From Epinephelus fuscoguttatus (Eukaryota > Chordata > Actinopteri > Perciformes > Serranidae), in contig NC_064761.1 of NCBI RefSeq assembly GCF_011397635.1, forward strand, positions 27,445,643-27,509,642: a stretch of DNA of 64,000 nt, read 5' to 3'. This document shows, one piece after another, positions 9,101 to 44,440 of the stretch. Made by a program: the position numbers and the translations under genes. The notes under the pieces were generated by a model. That model did not search any database, was not told where the DNA came from, and saw only the letters and a program-made list of their open reading frames with translations. Every line of letters begins with the position of its first letter. The stretch's first letter is position 1.

Positions 9101-11815
9101 TAAAAATGCATGGATCAAATTAAAGCTGAAGTCAAGGACTTTCACATGTAAATGAATATTCGTAACTGTTATGAACCCCAGAGAAGCTCATTACAAAGAG
9201 GTCTAACACAGGGGTCCTCAGTGTTTGTTGGGCCAAGGACCCCTTAGTTGAAAGAGAGATGGAGCAGGGACCTCCTGCTACATTTAAAGGTTAAAATTGT
9301 ACTGCATATTAAACTGGGAAGATTGAGGATGACAGGCAGAGGGCCATATCAGCCTCCAGCTGCAGTCTTGAGCTTGTTTGCTTTCCAGTTGTTGCGAAAG
9401 GCAAAATATGCTGTATTTATGTTTATGTATATTTTCAGATATATTTTAATTTTTGAAAAGAAGGTTCGTGGGACCAGCTGTTTAAGACGCAGGGTCCATC
9501 ATAATCACAAAAAGGCAAGAAGTAGCAGCAAACAACATTTAATTTTTTTGAAGACAGTATGGCTAACCTCCAAACAAACCAAGGATGACAAAGGCAAAAG
9601 TTTAAATTATTTCAGTCACCACCACACTGCTGCTGTCTGGGCTGGAGGATGGAAGAGAGTGAGCCAAAGTCACAGTTTAGTGCTTTGCTAACTTGAATGG
9701 GGATAAAATGAGTTAAACTTGCAGGTCTTCTAGACTTCCGAAATGTTATCGGACCGAATGGATCATATCCTGATAGTGAAAAAAGTCATTTCGTGAGGGT
9801 TGTGTTGCTCAAAAGAATTTATCCATTGACCTACAGGCATGTCTTTCCCAATATAAGTCAGTGGGAAAAAGTTGGGCTGCAGGTTGTCACATGACAGGCC
9901 CTGGTAATTGCAGTACCACTATTTGGCCAGTACGAAAATTGCCTTCCTGTGGCTACTTTTTAGCGTTGGTGCACCAGAAGTGATGCATTTTACATCAACC
10001 AGCCAGCCTAAAAGGATTAGGTGGAGGGGAGGAACCGGAGTGACGTAGCTGCAGTTAGGAATATGGCAGAAGCTATGGCAGAAAATGCTAAGAAGCATAA
10101 AAAAAGGTTCCTAGAGTGGATGCTAGATAAAAAAGAAACTCAGAAGAGAGCGCCCTTTGGAGCGGGGGAGATGTTGCAAGCTCACTGTATGTCATAGACA
10201 CGTGTTAAGAGTGAGTGCATTTACACAGACATGAATAACCCACTCATGAGGCTTATCCCAATTATGATCATATTCGGGATATAGTGTTTACATGAGCACA
10301 GAGAAATCAGGTTTTTCATATTCCCAGTATAGATAAAAAATATTAATAAGCCAGTTACTGATTGCTGCAGCAGTCTATTTGCGCAGGGACTGTGATGTTT
10401 ACAGAAACTAACAATGGGAGATGAGAGTGACGGGAAATATTAAACACTGCACTCTACCTTTACTACCACTTTACAACTCAACAGCTAATTTCTTCTCTGC
10501 TCCAATTACCAGTAGCTGTCTGCTCTGAGCACATCCACTGTCAGTCTCTCTCTGTCTCAGCCACACACACACGCACACAACATAATAGCTACTCACCTAA
10601 TGTTATTCCTGAAAGGAGCTATGCTGCTCTTACACGTTGCTTCTCCACGTTGACTGGTGCATGTGTTACTGTCACTTCCACCAAGTAGTATAGGGGAGCA
10701 GTGGAAGAAGATCTGCAGACGCTTTCATCACCGAAAGACAAAACTCAATTTCTTCATAGCTCCTGAAATGAGACATTCGTGCTGCTGCCATTGTTTGTAT
10801 TTCTGTAAAATCACTTGGCTGAAGCTGCACCTGTATAAGTAGTCAGCGGCTTTCAGTAACCAGGATAAGATGTATGCATGCAACATTTTCCCACTTTTTT
10901 GGAGTACTCCAGGTAAGATGAACTAGATATGGTGTACACATGCTAAAATGAAACAGGGTCGTACTAAAACTCGATCATGAACAGGCCACTCATGTCCGTG
11001 TAAATGCTCTGTGTTTGTATAATTACTCTCACTGCCAGAGGGAGGAGACAAAAGTTCCACACTCAAGCTTTAAAGCTGCGTGCCACCGTTTTAACTTGAC
11101 TGTTCTCTCCACTGTTGTCGTTCCAGATGTCTCAGAAGCGCTGTAGACCAGCAGCCATGCTGTTTGTGTTTACAGTGTCTGCAGTGGTCCACGAGTACAT
11201 CCTTGCAGTCTGCTTTGGCTTCTTCTATCCTGTGCTCTTCTGCCTCTTCATGTGCTTTGGAAGTAAGAAAAAAAGACCTCGGTGCTCCTCACAATTCTCA
11301 CACCACTCTGCTTTTATTGCAGTCACGGAGGCTTTTCAGCTATCCAGCTAAATCTAATAAATATCGCTCTGCCTGTGTTATGACAAACACAATACCGTCA
11401 TCAAGTTATGTCTCTCTTAATTACGCTTCCACCCTTGTCTTTATGTTACAGTGATGTTCAACTTTATTCTGCATGACCAAAGGAAAGGTCCCATCTGGAA
11501 TATAATCATGTGGACGTCACTCTTCCTGGGTCAGGGAGTCATTATCTGTCTGTACTCCCAGGAGTGGTATGCCCAGCGCTACTGCCCGCTGAAGGAGGTA
11601 ATACCTGCACCATTGCTTTGTGTTGCCCTATAGACACTGATATATGGTTTACGTAGCTACAGTAATTCAGCTGGCTGTTAGCTATTGCTTTGCCAACCAA
11701 TCACAGAAACAAATTCATCTTCATGTCTTTTCTTTTTTAGCCTTCCTTTCTGGAGTTACTGAAGCCCCGCTCCTGGAGCTGCCAGAAACTGATGTCGGAC
11801 TCTGACAGGCTGTGA
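3017..11815 (+). CDS. soat1: Sterol O-acyltransferase 1 (ACAT1), complete, 15 coding exons
   Basis: ER membrane enzyme of the MBOAT family that esterifies cholesterol with long-chain acyl-CoA for storage as cholesteryl ester. Coding exons: 3017-3167, 5170-5228, 6035-6183, 6461-6520, 6659-6766, 7433-7718, 7878-7956, 8137-8221, 8307-8352, 8457-8586, 8711-8808, 8907-9005, 11127-11262, 11452-11597, 11741-11815. These join in phase to 1707 nt, or 568 codons plus stop; mammalian SOAT1 is about 550. The order matches the family: a variable acidic N-terminus, [20 protein letters not shown] (first membrane helix), [28 protein letters not shown]-like, the FYKDWWN signature (residues about 415-421) and VVHEY with the probable catalytic His at about 472. 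Many hydrophobic segments fit the multi-pass topology. The start ATG at 3017 has no upstream in-frame family similarity. SOAT1 rather than SOAT2 is chosen from sequence and the adjacent abl2, as in human 1q25. Confidence 0.95.
3168..5169. other. soat1: soat1 intron after coding exon 1
   Basis: About half of the 2 kb intron is one MITE copy (3471-4423). No further coding signal is seen between 4424 and 5169. Confidence 0.6.
3471..4423. mobile_element. MITE, family A copy 1 (TIR TTAAAGGTGCAGTGTGTAGG-like)
   Basis: The left end 'taaaggtatacagtgtagga' and the right end 'aatcctacacactggacctt' are inverted repeats of each other. The family recurs at 26385 and 40971, the last in the opposite orientation. 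A fragment at about 3496-3605 resembles the antisense tRNA-SINE seen at 41384, so the copy appears to carry a nested SINE remnant. The 'catggcgga' near 4282 is part of the element, not a gene start. Confidence 0.65.
5170..5228 (+). CDS. soat1: soat1 coding exon 2
   Basis: The acceptor gatttcag and donor gcagag|gtcagt bound a 59-nt exon encoding the basic stretch [19 protein letters not shown]. It completes a split Gly codon and ends in phase 0. The 60-codon track cut-off hid it. Confidence 0.85.
5229..6034. other. soat1: soat1 intron after coding exon 2
   Basis: About 0.8 kb of AT-rich sequence; I see no gene, clear repeat or conserved signal in it. Confidence 0.5.
6035..6183 (+). CDS. soat1: soat1 coding exon 3
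   Basis: It encodes [20 protein letters not shown] and the SASLEP region, which correspond to the cytosolic N-terminal part of mammalian SOAT1. Acceptor tgctcag; donor ctcag|gtgctg. Confidence 0.9.
6461..6520 (+). CDS. soat1: soat1 coding exon 4
   Basis: A 60-nt exon encoding [20 protein letters not shown], matching the 'GK.F..RRSLLDEL' block of SOAT1. Acceptor ttcctttag; donor ttaga|gtaagt. Confidence 0.9.
6659..6766 (+). CDS. soat1: soat1 coding exon 5 (first membrane helix)
   Basis: It encodes [20 protein letters not shown] followed by [15 protein letters not shown], the highly conserved first transmembrane segment. Acceptor ctctgcag; donor ggcag|gtaatg. Confidence 0.95.
6825..7358. mobile_element. 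MITE with about 55-bp terminal inverted repeats
   Basis: The left end 'tttaaaggaatatttcaccc' is matched in reverse by 'gggtgaatattcctttaaa' at the right end. The match extends inward (ttactcaccctgt versus gacagggtgagcaa). It fills most of the soat1 intron between coding exons 5 and 6. Confidence 0.75.
7433..7718 (+). CDS. soat1: soat1 coding exon 6
   Basis: This is the largest exon, 286 nt. It encodes consecutive hydrophobic segments ([18 protein letters not shown] onward) and the block [18 protein letters not shown]. Acceptor gcctcag; donor gaacag|gtaaga. Confidence 0.95.
7878..7956 (+). CDS. soat1: soat1 coding exon 7
   Basis: It encodes [19 protein letters not shown], the strongly conserved HSFVREN motif. 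The donor acaa|gtatgt was chosen because it restores phase with the next exon. Confidence 0.95.
7995..8036. repeat. Short LINE/SINE tail remnant
   Basis: 'agatacgataaaactttatt' followed by 'tatcctgacggaaag' resembles the common fish 'agataaactttattgatccc' retroelement end. A clearer copy lies at 17080. Confidence 0.4.
8137..8221 (+). CDS. soat1: soat1 coding exon 8
   Basis: It encodes [20 protein letters not shown] and LIYRDKYPR, the family's [16 protein letters not shown] block with Ser for Asn. Acceptor tctgtag; donor cccag|gtgaac. Confidence 0.95.
8307..8352 (+). CDS. soat1: soat1 coding exon 9
   Basis: A 46-nt exon encoding [15 protein letters not shown], matching the 'NP.VRWGYVAMKF.Q' block. 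Too short for simple ORF calling. Confidence 0.9.
8457..8586 (+). CDS. soat1: soat1 coding exon 10
   Basis: It encodes [20 protein letters not shown] and, after a variable loop, [12 protein letters not shown]. Acceptor cccacag; donor cccg|gtaaga. Confidence 0.95.
8711..8808 (+). CDS. soat1: soat1 coding exon 11
   Basis: It encodes [20 protein letters not shown] followed by MFYK. The last four residues open the FYxDWWN signature split across this intron. The donor acaag|gttaat is weaker than its neighbours. Confidence 0.95.
8907..9005 (+). CDS. soat1: soat1 coding exon 12 (DWWN part of the active-site signature)
   Basis: It encodes [20 protein letters not shown] then [13 protein letters not shown]. 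The DWWN residues belong to the catalytic signature of ACAT enzymes. Acceptor atcacag; donor gtgg|gtgagt. Confidence 0.95.
9006..11126. other. soat1: soat1 intron after coding exon 12, repeat rich
   Basis: The largest soat1 intron, 2.1 kb. It contains 'caggggtcctca' at about 9209, resembling a hAT/Charlie-type terminus, and a MITE at 10214-11010. A 147-codon open frame at 9248-9691 has no recognisable domain and is judged spurious. Confidence 0.55.
10214..11010. mobile_element. MITE with GCATTTACACRGACATGA inverted ends
   Basis: The left end 'agtgcatttacacagacatg' and the reverse complement of the right end, 'agagcatttacacggacatg', differ at only two positions over 20 bases. Total length is about 0.8 kb; only a possible 3-bp GTG duplication flanks it, so the superfamily is left open. 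Confidence 0.6.
11127..11262 (+). CDS. soat1: soat1 coding exon 13 (catalytic His)
   Basis: It encodes [20 protein letters not shown]; the His of VVHEY (about residue 472) aligns with the MBOAT catalytic histidine. Acceptor gttccag; donor ggaa|gtaaga. Confidence 0.95.
11452..11597 (+). CDS. soat1: soat1 coding exon 14
   Basis: It encodes [20 protein letters not shown] and [15 protein letters not shown], the usual penultimate block. Acceptor gttacag; donor aaggag|gtaata. Confidence 0.95.
11741..11815 (+). CDS. soat1: soat1 coding exon 15 (stop codon)
   Basis: It encodes [15 protein letters not shown] plus the tail KLMSDSDRL, then TGA at 11813-11815. The tail is a few residues longer than the mammalian ...RPRSWTC.. 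ending. Confidence 0.9.
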   Translation, partial: PSFLELLKPRSWSCQKLMSDSDRL

Positions 11816-13570
11816 TCTACGTTCGGACTACTGCAGAGCACCATCACTGATCAGTTTAAATTTGACTAGCCTTTCTGTTACTGTCATAACTTGTGATCTT
11901 TCCAGTTTGTTTTATTTTATTACACTAAGGTCATGACTGAGTCGGTGTACGAATGTGTGGAAGAGGTCCACTTAGTATGTGCCAAAATGTTCTTGACTCC
12001 GAAAGCAAAGTCACAGTGATGCCTTACTTACCCGTTTTATGTTTCCAAAAACAAACCACACAAAAATACAAGTTCACATATAATCACATGTGAACTCTTT
12101 TATTTTTAAGCACTATTTATTTTTTTCCATTCGTTTTGCCTTGATCAACTATGAAACCACTCCTTGTGCCATTATGATGGTGGCAAACATGATACGGCAG
12201 CAGAATACAAACACACTATACAAATGTGATTCACATATGCAGTAATGGTTAATACTTAACAGAGTGTGCAATTACTACACTATTATAGATAACATTCAGT
12301 ATGTTTGGGAAGCCTTCCAATGTTATTTATTTTCACTGCCAATAAGATTTATTTTGAAAAATGGCCACTGTTTGGTGATTTGTATAAATCTATAAGGAAC
12401 TGTGGCATCTGTATTATAGCTTCAAGATTGCAGTCAGGTTTTCTGAAGAGGAAAATGAAGGTGTTAAACATGTTGGTCGCAGTTGAGGACGTATGTTGTG
12501 TGTTAATATATTCTGACTGCTGAATGTATTCTTGATTAATCAAATACTTTCAACTGAAATGGTTCGAACATACATCTAATGTCAGTTTCATGTGAACCTA
12601 AAGTTTGTTTTTCCATGACCATTGTTGAGAGTCATGTGGAGGTGAAATTGCTAAAGAATAACTTACTACTGTAACTGTTGCAGCTGGCTGCTAAAATGTC
12701 TTAACATTGAAACAGTGATGATACTTGATTAGCACTAAGGGCTAAAGATTGCTTTGTCAGATACTGAGTACATGAAATAAGACAGTGTTTTCTTATTTAA
12801 ATCATCATATACATTTTACACAACAGTGATTTCCATGTCAAACTAATGGAATGGACAGAATCTATATGCTCAGTGTGCTTTTAGTTCCTGTGGTCTTGAA
12901 ATAATGTCTTTACACATTTGTATTATTTTGAGGAAATCACAAAGTTAATGCAGGGAGACTGTATTTACATTTGTGAATAATGAGATGCACAATATGAAGT
13001 AAAAACCAGCAATGGAAAAACTCAGCACTTCCAAAAACTGTATGACCACCACAAGGTGGCACTGTATTAAAAGCTTTTACTTTGGATCCTTCCTCTGCTC
13101 AATTTGGCTGTGATTTGTGGTCAGGAGCAAGAGTCCCTTACAAATTTTATATTAACACACACAAGTACCAGCAACTTATTTTTATAATATGTACATATAA
13201 TAACAGAAACACTGGAATATGCTGTGGTACTTAACTCTTGAGAGCTCCACATGTGGCTGAAGCTTAAATCTTGCTTTATGCCTTTTGATAATTTTGTTAA
13301 CGACGGTAGTGAAAAGAGTCAGGCTGCAAAGATGCCATTTATTTGAATTATATCTTTATTTTTGTTGGAGCAGAGCTTATGTCTGCTAACTTAACTGTCA
13401 TATTTGTGTTCATTGTGATCTTTTTTTTCTGGCCTTGAATAGTTTTTTTGTGTCAGGTGACAGTTTTATGAATCAGTATGTTGTTTGCTATTTCCTGATG
13501 TAGACAAATGTCTCAAAAGACTCATCAAAGTATAAGAACTATTAAGAATAAAAACCTGAAATATGTTCCC
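11816..13570 (+). other. soat1: soat1 3'UTR
   Basis: AT-rich sequence without open frames follows the TGA and ends with an AATAAA signal at 13547. The 1.75 kb length is inferred from that signal. Confidence 0.6.
13547..13552 (+). terminator. soat1: soat1 poly(A) signal
   Basis: Canonical AATAAA in 'aagaataaaaacctgaa', the clearest canonical signal downstream of the soat1 stop. Confidence 0.55.
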
Positions 13571-14099
13571 TAACCTTTTTTAATCAACTTCATCTTTTAT
13601 GTATGTGTTGAATATAGTAATGTTGCATATAAAGGTAAATGTGCCAGTTAGATAATGGGCTTGTTGTATTTATTAAGAGTTTATGTGCACATAATCAGGT
13701 ATTACACATGACTTAAGCACTGTTAAGCACTTCAATGGCTGTATACAAGTTTATTCTGTCTATTGACATCTGTGTTGAATTAAGAAATGGCAAGGATTTT
13801 ATTTATTAGGGTATGTTTTGTTCTTATGAGTCTAGTCTCACTGCCATCCACACTATTTTAACAGTGCTTCCTCAGCTACTGATGCCTGTTTATCATTTGG
13901 ATTTTTGAATTTTATCTTTATAAAGGACTTTAATACATTTCTGTCGATTTATATTTTTAAATTGAACACAAACACAGGTCATATTATGGTAGTTAGTGCA
14001 GAGAATTTCAATTAACCTGAAGCACTCATTGCATTCAACACTGCATTTTCCTGACAAACAATAGCTGATAGTGGTGTTTTAAGCTTTTCTGCATTTCTC
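13571..14099. other. soat1-abl2 intergenic spacer
   Basis: About 0.5 kb of AT-rich sequence between the soat1 poly(A) signal and the GC-rich abl2 promoter. I see nothing specific in it. Confidence 0.5.
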
Positions 14100-14669
14100 T
14101 CAAGGACGCCGGGATCAGACAGCCCACCTCGGCCCACCACCCGCTGGGTCTGTTGCCCGGGATTGTTGGGACCCGGTTGGTGTTGGTGCTGGAGAGGTGG
14201 AGGATCACGGTGACAGGGGATCGCGGCGAACCCCCCGCCTTGTGCAACACATCTCCTATTCTGCGGTAAAGATGGCGGCGTCAGAGGGGGCGCGTAGCGG
14301 CCGGACAACGGCAAAACGATTCTGAAAAGCTCCGGATTTGACCGAATCTCTCTCGCCAGGTACCGTTAATTTCTGCTCGGACACCATCTGGATCAGCGGA
14401 ATAGAGACAATAGCTGTCACACGCCGGGGTTGGGGTTTTATTGTTAAAGTCAGGGTGGGTGGGTTTCACTGATAGCTGCTAACGTTAGCTAACGGGCTAG
14501 CCGAGCGAGCTAATACGGGCTAGTTAACGTTAGCTCGGCGAAGAAGAGCGGGGAGGGGATTGAGGAAGACTATTCGGGCCAGGCCGCTCCAGCTTGGGGG
14601 AATGTGAACCAGAGGTGCACGGGGGGTTTGCTTGCTTCGTCCCAGACGTCCTTACACCAAACAACCGGG
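14100..14669 (+). promoter_or_regulatory. abl2: abl2 GC-rich promoter and 5'UTR
   Basis: Base composition changes abruptly to CpG-rich DNA. A YY1-type element, AAGATGGCGGC, lies at 14269-14279; such elements usually sit at or just after start sites. If transcription starts there, a 17-codon upstream ORF (ATG 14272 to TGA 14325) would precede the main ATG. Reiterated 'gctaacgttagct' palindromes occur at 14478-14535. Confidence 0.5.
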
Positions 14670-40190
<25,521 letters not shown>

Positions 40191-40970
40191 CCACTGTGAC
40201 AACACCAACCGTCACCCCTAACTACCCGACAGACTGCTTATATTCCCTTTTTTTTATGTTTCTGGTTCTTTTGACAGCTTTTTGGGGGACGAAACGAGAT
40301 GAATCTCTAAAGTACCTCAGAGAAATCACTACAAAATTTATTCTTTTTACTGTTTACAAACAACCGTTTCATAAAATGCCAGTGTGGACACTAATTTTGC
40401 TCTGACCTGTACATATTCAGAAATCTTTATACCAAACTAAATGTGGTTCAAGTCACACAATGAAATGTTTAGCCCCACGTCTCCACCTGGCCGTGATAAA
40501 AGGCCTCCTTGTTAAATGAATGTCGAGTGTATCAGCTGTGTGTAGCCAGGCCAGCGAGTCGGCCAAGTCTAAGCTCACTCTGCTTATCTGTCAGTCTGTC
40601 ACGTACTGAGCGCGAATGATGGTGGTTGTGCCCAGCTTTACTGAGAATACTAGACAACTGTTTTCACTGACTAAGCTCGAACAGTGCTTCGCAAATGAGT
40701 GAATCATCAGTTGGGTGTACTGTGTTTCGCAGTAGAGTATTTTGCTCAGTGTCTGGGGAACTGAGTGACCATAAGCCATTTTTTAAAGCCATTGTATTCT
40801 AAAGGATTGGAAGCAACATGAGAATTCAGTATGATTTAAGGTTTTGGGGTCTCAATTTGACACTCTTGTTTTCTGTGCAGATGTTTTTTTTAGTATTTTT
40901 ATTTCATTTTTATGATAGTATTTTTTTAAGTAGATGGACAAATGTGATAAAATTATAAATCTCCCTATAA

Positions 40971-41898
40971 TTAAAGGTGCAGTGTGTAAGATTTAGGGGG
41001 ACATATTGGCAGAAATTGATTGTTTTCTTCAGTTATATAGTTTTCGTTACCTTAAAGTGAACTGTTTATATCTTCATAGGGAGCGGGTCCTCGTCCATAG
41101 AGTCAGCCATGTTGCGCCACCATGTTTTTCACAGAAGCCCAGACGAGACAAGCCAAACACAAACTTGAGATAGGGCCAATTTATGTTTTCACGTCAGCCA
41201 CCGTAGTTAGTAGCTCTTCTGCGATGAGCAGCATTGGAAAAGTTATTTTGAACATGAAACTGCTTTATTCAGTGTTTAAATCACATGGGTTCTTATTTAT
41301 AAACATTGCGTGCGCATAAAACAAGGCCTGAAAGAGGTGTACGCCACCTCCCACACAAAAGTTGTGATCTATAAAAGCAGACTGTTTTTTTTTTTTTTTT
41401 TTAAATAAAGATATATATAAGATACTCTTTGGGGCATTTTAGCCTTTAATTGATAGTACAGACAAGTGTTAAGGGGGTAGAGAGAGAGGGAGTGACATGC
41501 AGCAAAGGGCCACAGGCGGGAGTCGAACCCGGGCCGCTACAGCAACACCCTTGTACATGGGGCGCCTGCTCTATCCACTAAATCACCAACACCCCTGTAA
41601 AAGCAGACTTGATGGGAGAAACTTTGACCCATGCTTTCGAACATTTTGGAAAGGAGGAATTGGCGATGCAGATGGAGATGGAAGCCTGATTGTAGGAATA
41701 GGCGACTATTTTTGACCCCTAGTCCGTTTTTTTGGAGAGGAAGAGATCTTTGTGGATAATTCGACTCCTGGTAAAAACCTCCTGAACAATGAGCACTGAA
41801 GAAAATCTAACCGGTAAAAGTTTCAGCTGGTTGCAATCTGCATTCCTCAGCGTTTCATGCCACTATATCCCCTTATATCTTACACACTGCTTCTTTAA
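40971..41898. mobile_element. MITE, family A copy 3 (inverted), carrying a SINE
   Basis: The ends 'ttaaaggtgcagtgtgtaag' and 'cttacacactgcttctttaa' are inverted repeats. Its interior matches the reverse of copy 1 (catgttgcgcca versus its catggcggac region). It is interrupted by a SINE at 41384-41597. Confidence 0.75.
41384..41597 (-). mobile_element. tRNA-derived SINE with target-site duplication
   Basis: Read on the minus strand it has a tRNA-like head with 'gatagagcaggcgccccatg' and a B-box 'gggttcgactcccgcc', then a body and an A-rich tail (the T-run at 41385-41402 on the plus strand). It is flanked by a perfect 12-bp duplication, taaaagcagact, at 41372-41383 and 41598-41609. Confidence 0.85.
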
Positions 41899-44417
41899 AG
41901 CCTTGTTTTTTAAGAATCATCTTTAGAGAATAATCAACTGTTTTGACGCTGACATTCCCACGTGTCCTCACAAGACTGAAGGGATCACTTACATCGTTGA
42001 AAATTGTGTGCATTTGACAAGCATGTAAATAAGCTCAGATGAAACGTCAAGTGTACGTTTCAGTATTACCAAATACAGGCTTATCAAATCTAAAAAAGAA
42101 AAGATTTAAAAAAAAAAAAAAAAAAAGATTTTTATGAATCTATTTTGTTTATTTCCCACAATACTAAAACATGATGAATGATGGTGGGGTGTCTTATCAT
42201 ATGCACAGCATTTGTCTTCGCTTCAGTGACGTGACTCATGTTCACACCTTAACACAGTGCCACAAATATGGGGAGAAAAATAAATCCTCAGTCTCCTAAA
42301 GCATTTCAATATTTATGTCCAGTAATCCTTGCACACTACATTTCTTCCTTGTATGACGGAGCAGAAGAGAGTAGAGAGTAGAGGGAGGAGGGGGGGGAGA
42401 GCACAGGGTAGCGCATGAGCAGGTGAATTGGGACAGAATTTTATAAGTGTCCTTCTGAGTATGGACAGTGCTGGATTCCCTGTAGCCTTGTCGTGTCCTC
42501 AGTGCCTCAAATTCTTCCATGTATGAACACTGCGAAACGCAGAGACCTACTTCACACTAATCACACAGTACTGATCTCTCAACAAACAAAAAACTGCAGT
42601 ATGTCTTCAGCACATGAGCAATTTGTACATTATTTGGTTCAAAGAAAAAAATGCTTTTTAGAATGTCTATGTATGAACTTGAATTTTAAATTATTCCTTT
42701 TTTTTTTATTAAAAGCACAGACCTATTTTGAGAGAAAAGTTATGTAAATATTTGATTTATTTCATATCCAGGAAACAAAAGATTTATGTGTGGTTACAGC
42801 ATAAAGAGCAATGTTTTTGACTGAAGAGATGTATTACAAGACTGAGGCTCATCCACCCAGATCTGAATATCTGCTTTATGAATGTATTATTCTTCCGTTC
42901 TGAACCCGGGCGAATGTTCATCTGCATGACTCTTTAATCTCTTACGGTGCCATTTTATTTTATTTATTATAATTCTTTTTATTGGCCTGTACTCCTAATT
43001 TCAGTCACACTAATAAGTCCAGAAACAGCTGCTCTGTTTTTTGAGCACAAACAAAACTGTGTACAGCGCACACAAAACTCAAGATACTCTATTTTCTTTG
43101 CTTTGGCTCACATCTTTACGTACACTGGATAAGGCCTCAGACACATCGGTTCGTCCACACATGTTGCATACCGCAAAACCTAATCACTGCAGGTCCATAA
43201 CACTTTCAAAATGCCTGTTAATGACACTTGATGGATTGCCAAGTAAACGTTTATGTCAACTTGTGTTGTGGTGCGTTTTATATCATCATTTCACGTCGTC
43301 GTGTGTGAGTCTTAATGTCCAACTTCTTGCCAAACAGGATCCTACGAGACAAACTGATGATTGGTTTCTATTCACTGTGAGTTTCTGAATAACATGGACG
43401 GAAATATCATCTTTTCTTTCATGATTCTTGGTGCCTTTTTGTGAACAAAATAATTTATGTACAGTACACTATCACTGAAAGATATCACAGCTATGGCAAC
43501 GTTAAAGTACATCTTTACAACAATGTGTTTTCTTTCCTTTGCCATGAGATTGTGATAAGCATATCACTACAGCATGCATTTCTGTCATATGGAGGTTAAC
43601 AGTCAGATGCAAACTTGAAACCGAAAGGTGCACTTTGTCTATGAAGATTATGTATTTAGATACTCGGTTACAGAGGCCGTTCATTAGCGGCCATTAACAC
43701 TGTTAGTGCAGCCACATCCGGTTGTGTTTCCTCTCTGACAAATGAAACATGGCACTAAAGTGAAGCTGCTCTGGTGTCTCAGACTCTGACCACATCAAAG
43801 GTTTTGTCTAAAATATCTCTTTTGAATTGCCTAGCAAACTTAATTAAATTTCTGTTGAGTTGTAGTGCATTTCTGCAGAGTAGTTTCCCCAAAAAAAGCC
43901 TTATCTAGAAAAAAAAATAACCTTCTAGAAACACACTCAAAGTCTGGACTGTTGTTAAGAAATAAAGCATATCTAATCAATGATTACAGAATCAGTAAAT
44001 TGATTTGGTGCCCATGTTTTCTCCTCAAATTTCTGCTCATTCTCATTATCAGTCTCCTGCATTGTCTTTATTTATGTCGCCTGCATTTATCCTGTATATC
44101 TGTTTTTTTTTTTTATTTCCTCCTGTCTCTGTTTTGGAGATCAGCTCTGGAGAACGTGTGTACACATCATTATACCAAAGGCCACTTCTTCAGTTGTACG
44201 AGTGCAATGTAAACCAACACACAAAATAATGGAATATGTGAATCTAAACAGGGATTTAAAAAAAATGGCAGAGATGTTAACATTAACTTTTTTATTGTAC
44301 AAAATATATATTTTGTGTTTTTGTTTTGTTTTTTTTGTTTTGTTTTTTTTTTTTTATTTAAAGCTCACGTTATATTACTGTGAAGTTTTGCTTATCAGTG
44401 TTAAGCCTATTGTAAAT

Positions 44418-44423
44418 AATAAA
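44418..44423 (+). terminator. abl2: abl2 poly(A) signal
   Basis: AATAAA followed within 30 nt by a G/T-rich stretch (gttttgttcttggtcgttt), a good downstream element. Confidence 0.6.
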
Positions 44424-44440
44424 GATATTGATGAATACTG

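Larger units (their letters stand above)
40191..44440 (+). other. abl2: abl2 3'UTR
   Basis: About 4.2 kb of AT-rich sequence to the AATAAA at 44418, with earlier candidate AATAAA signals near 42279 and 43961. ABL2 genes are known for long 3'UTRs. A MITE with a nested SINE lies inside (40971-41898). Confidence 0.55.

Noticed and set aside
9248-9691. 147-codon plus-strand open frame in a soat1 intron
   Set aside because: It begins inside a hAT-like terminus and has no domain. The intron is spliced cleanly by strong sites at 9005 and 11127.
14012-14314. 100-codon minus-strand open frame at the abl2 promoter, considered as a divergent gene
   Set aside because: It lies in CpG-rich promoter DNA with Pro/Gln-rich composition, no domain and no splice or poly(A) support on that strand.
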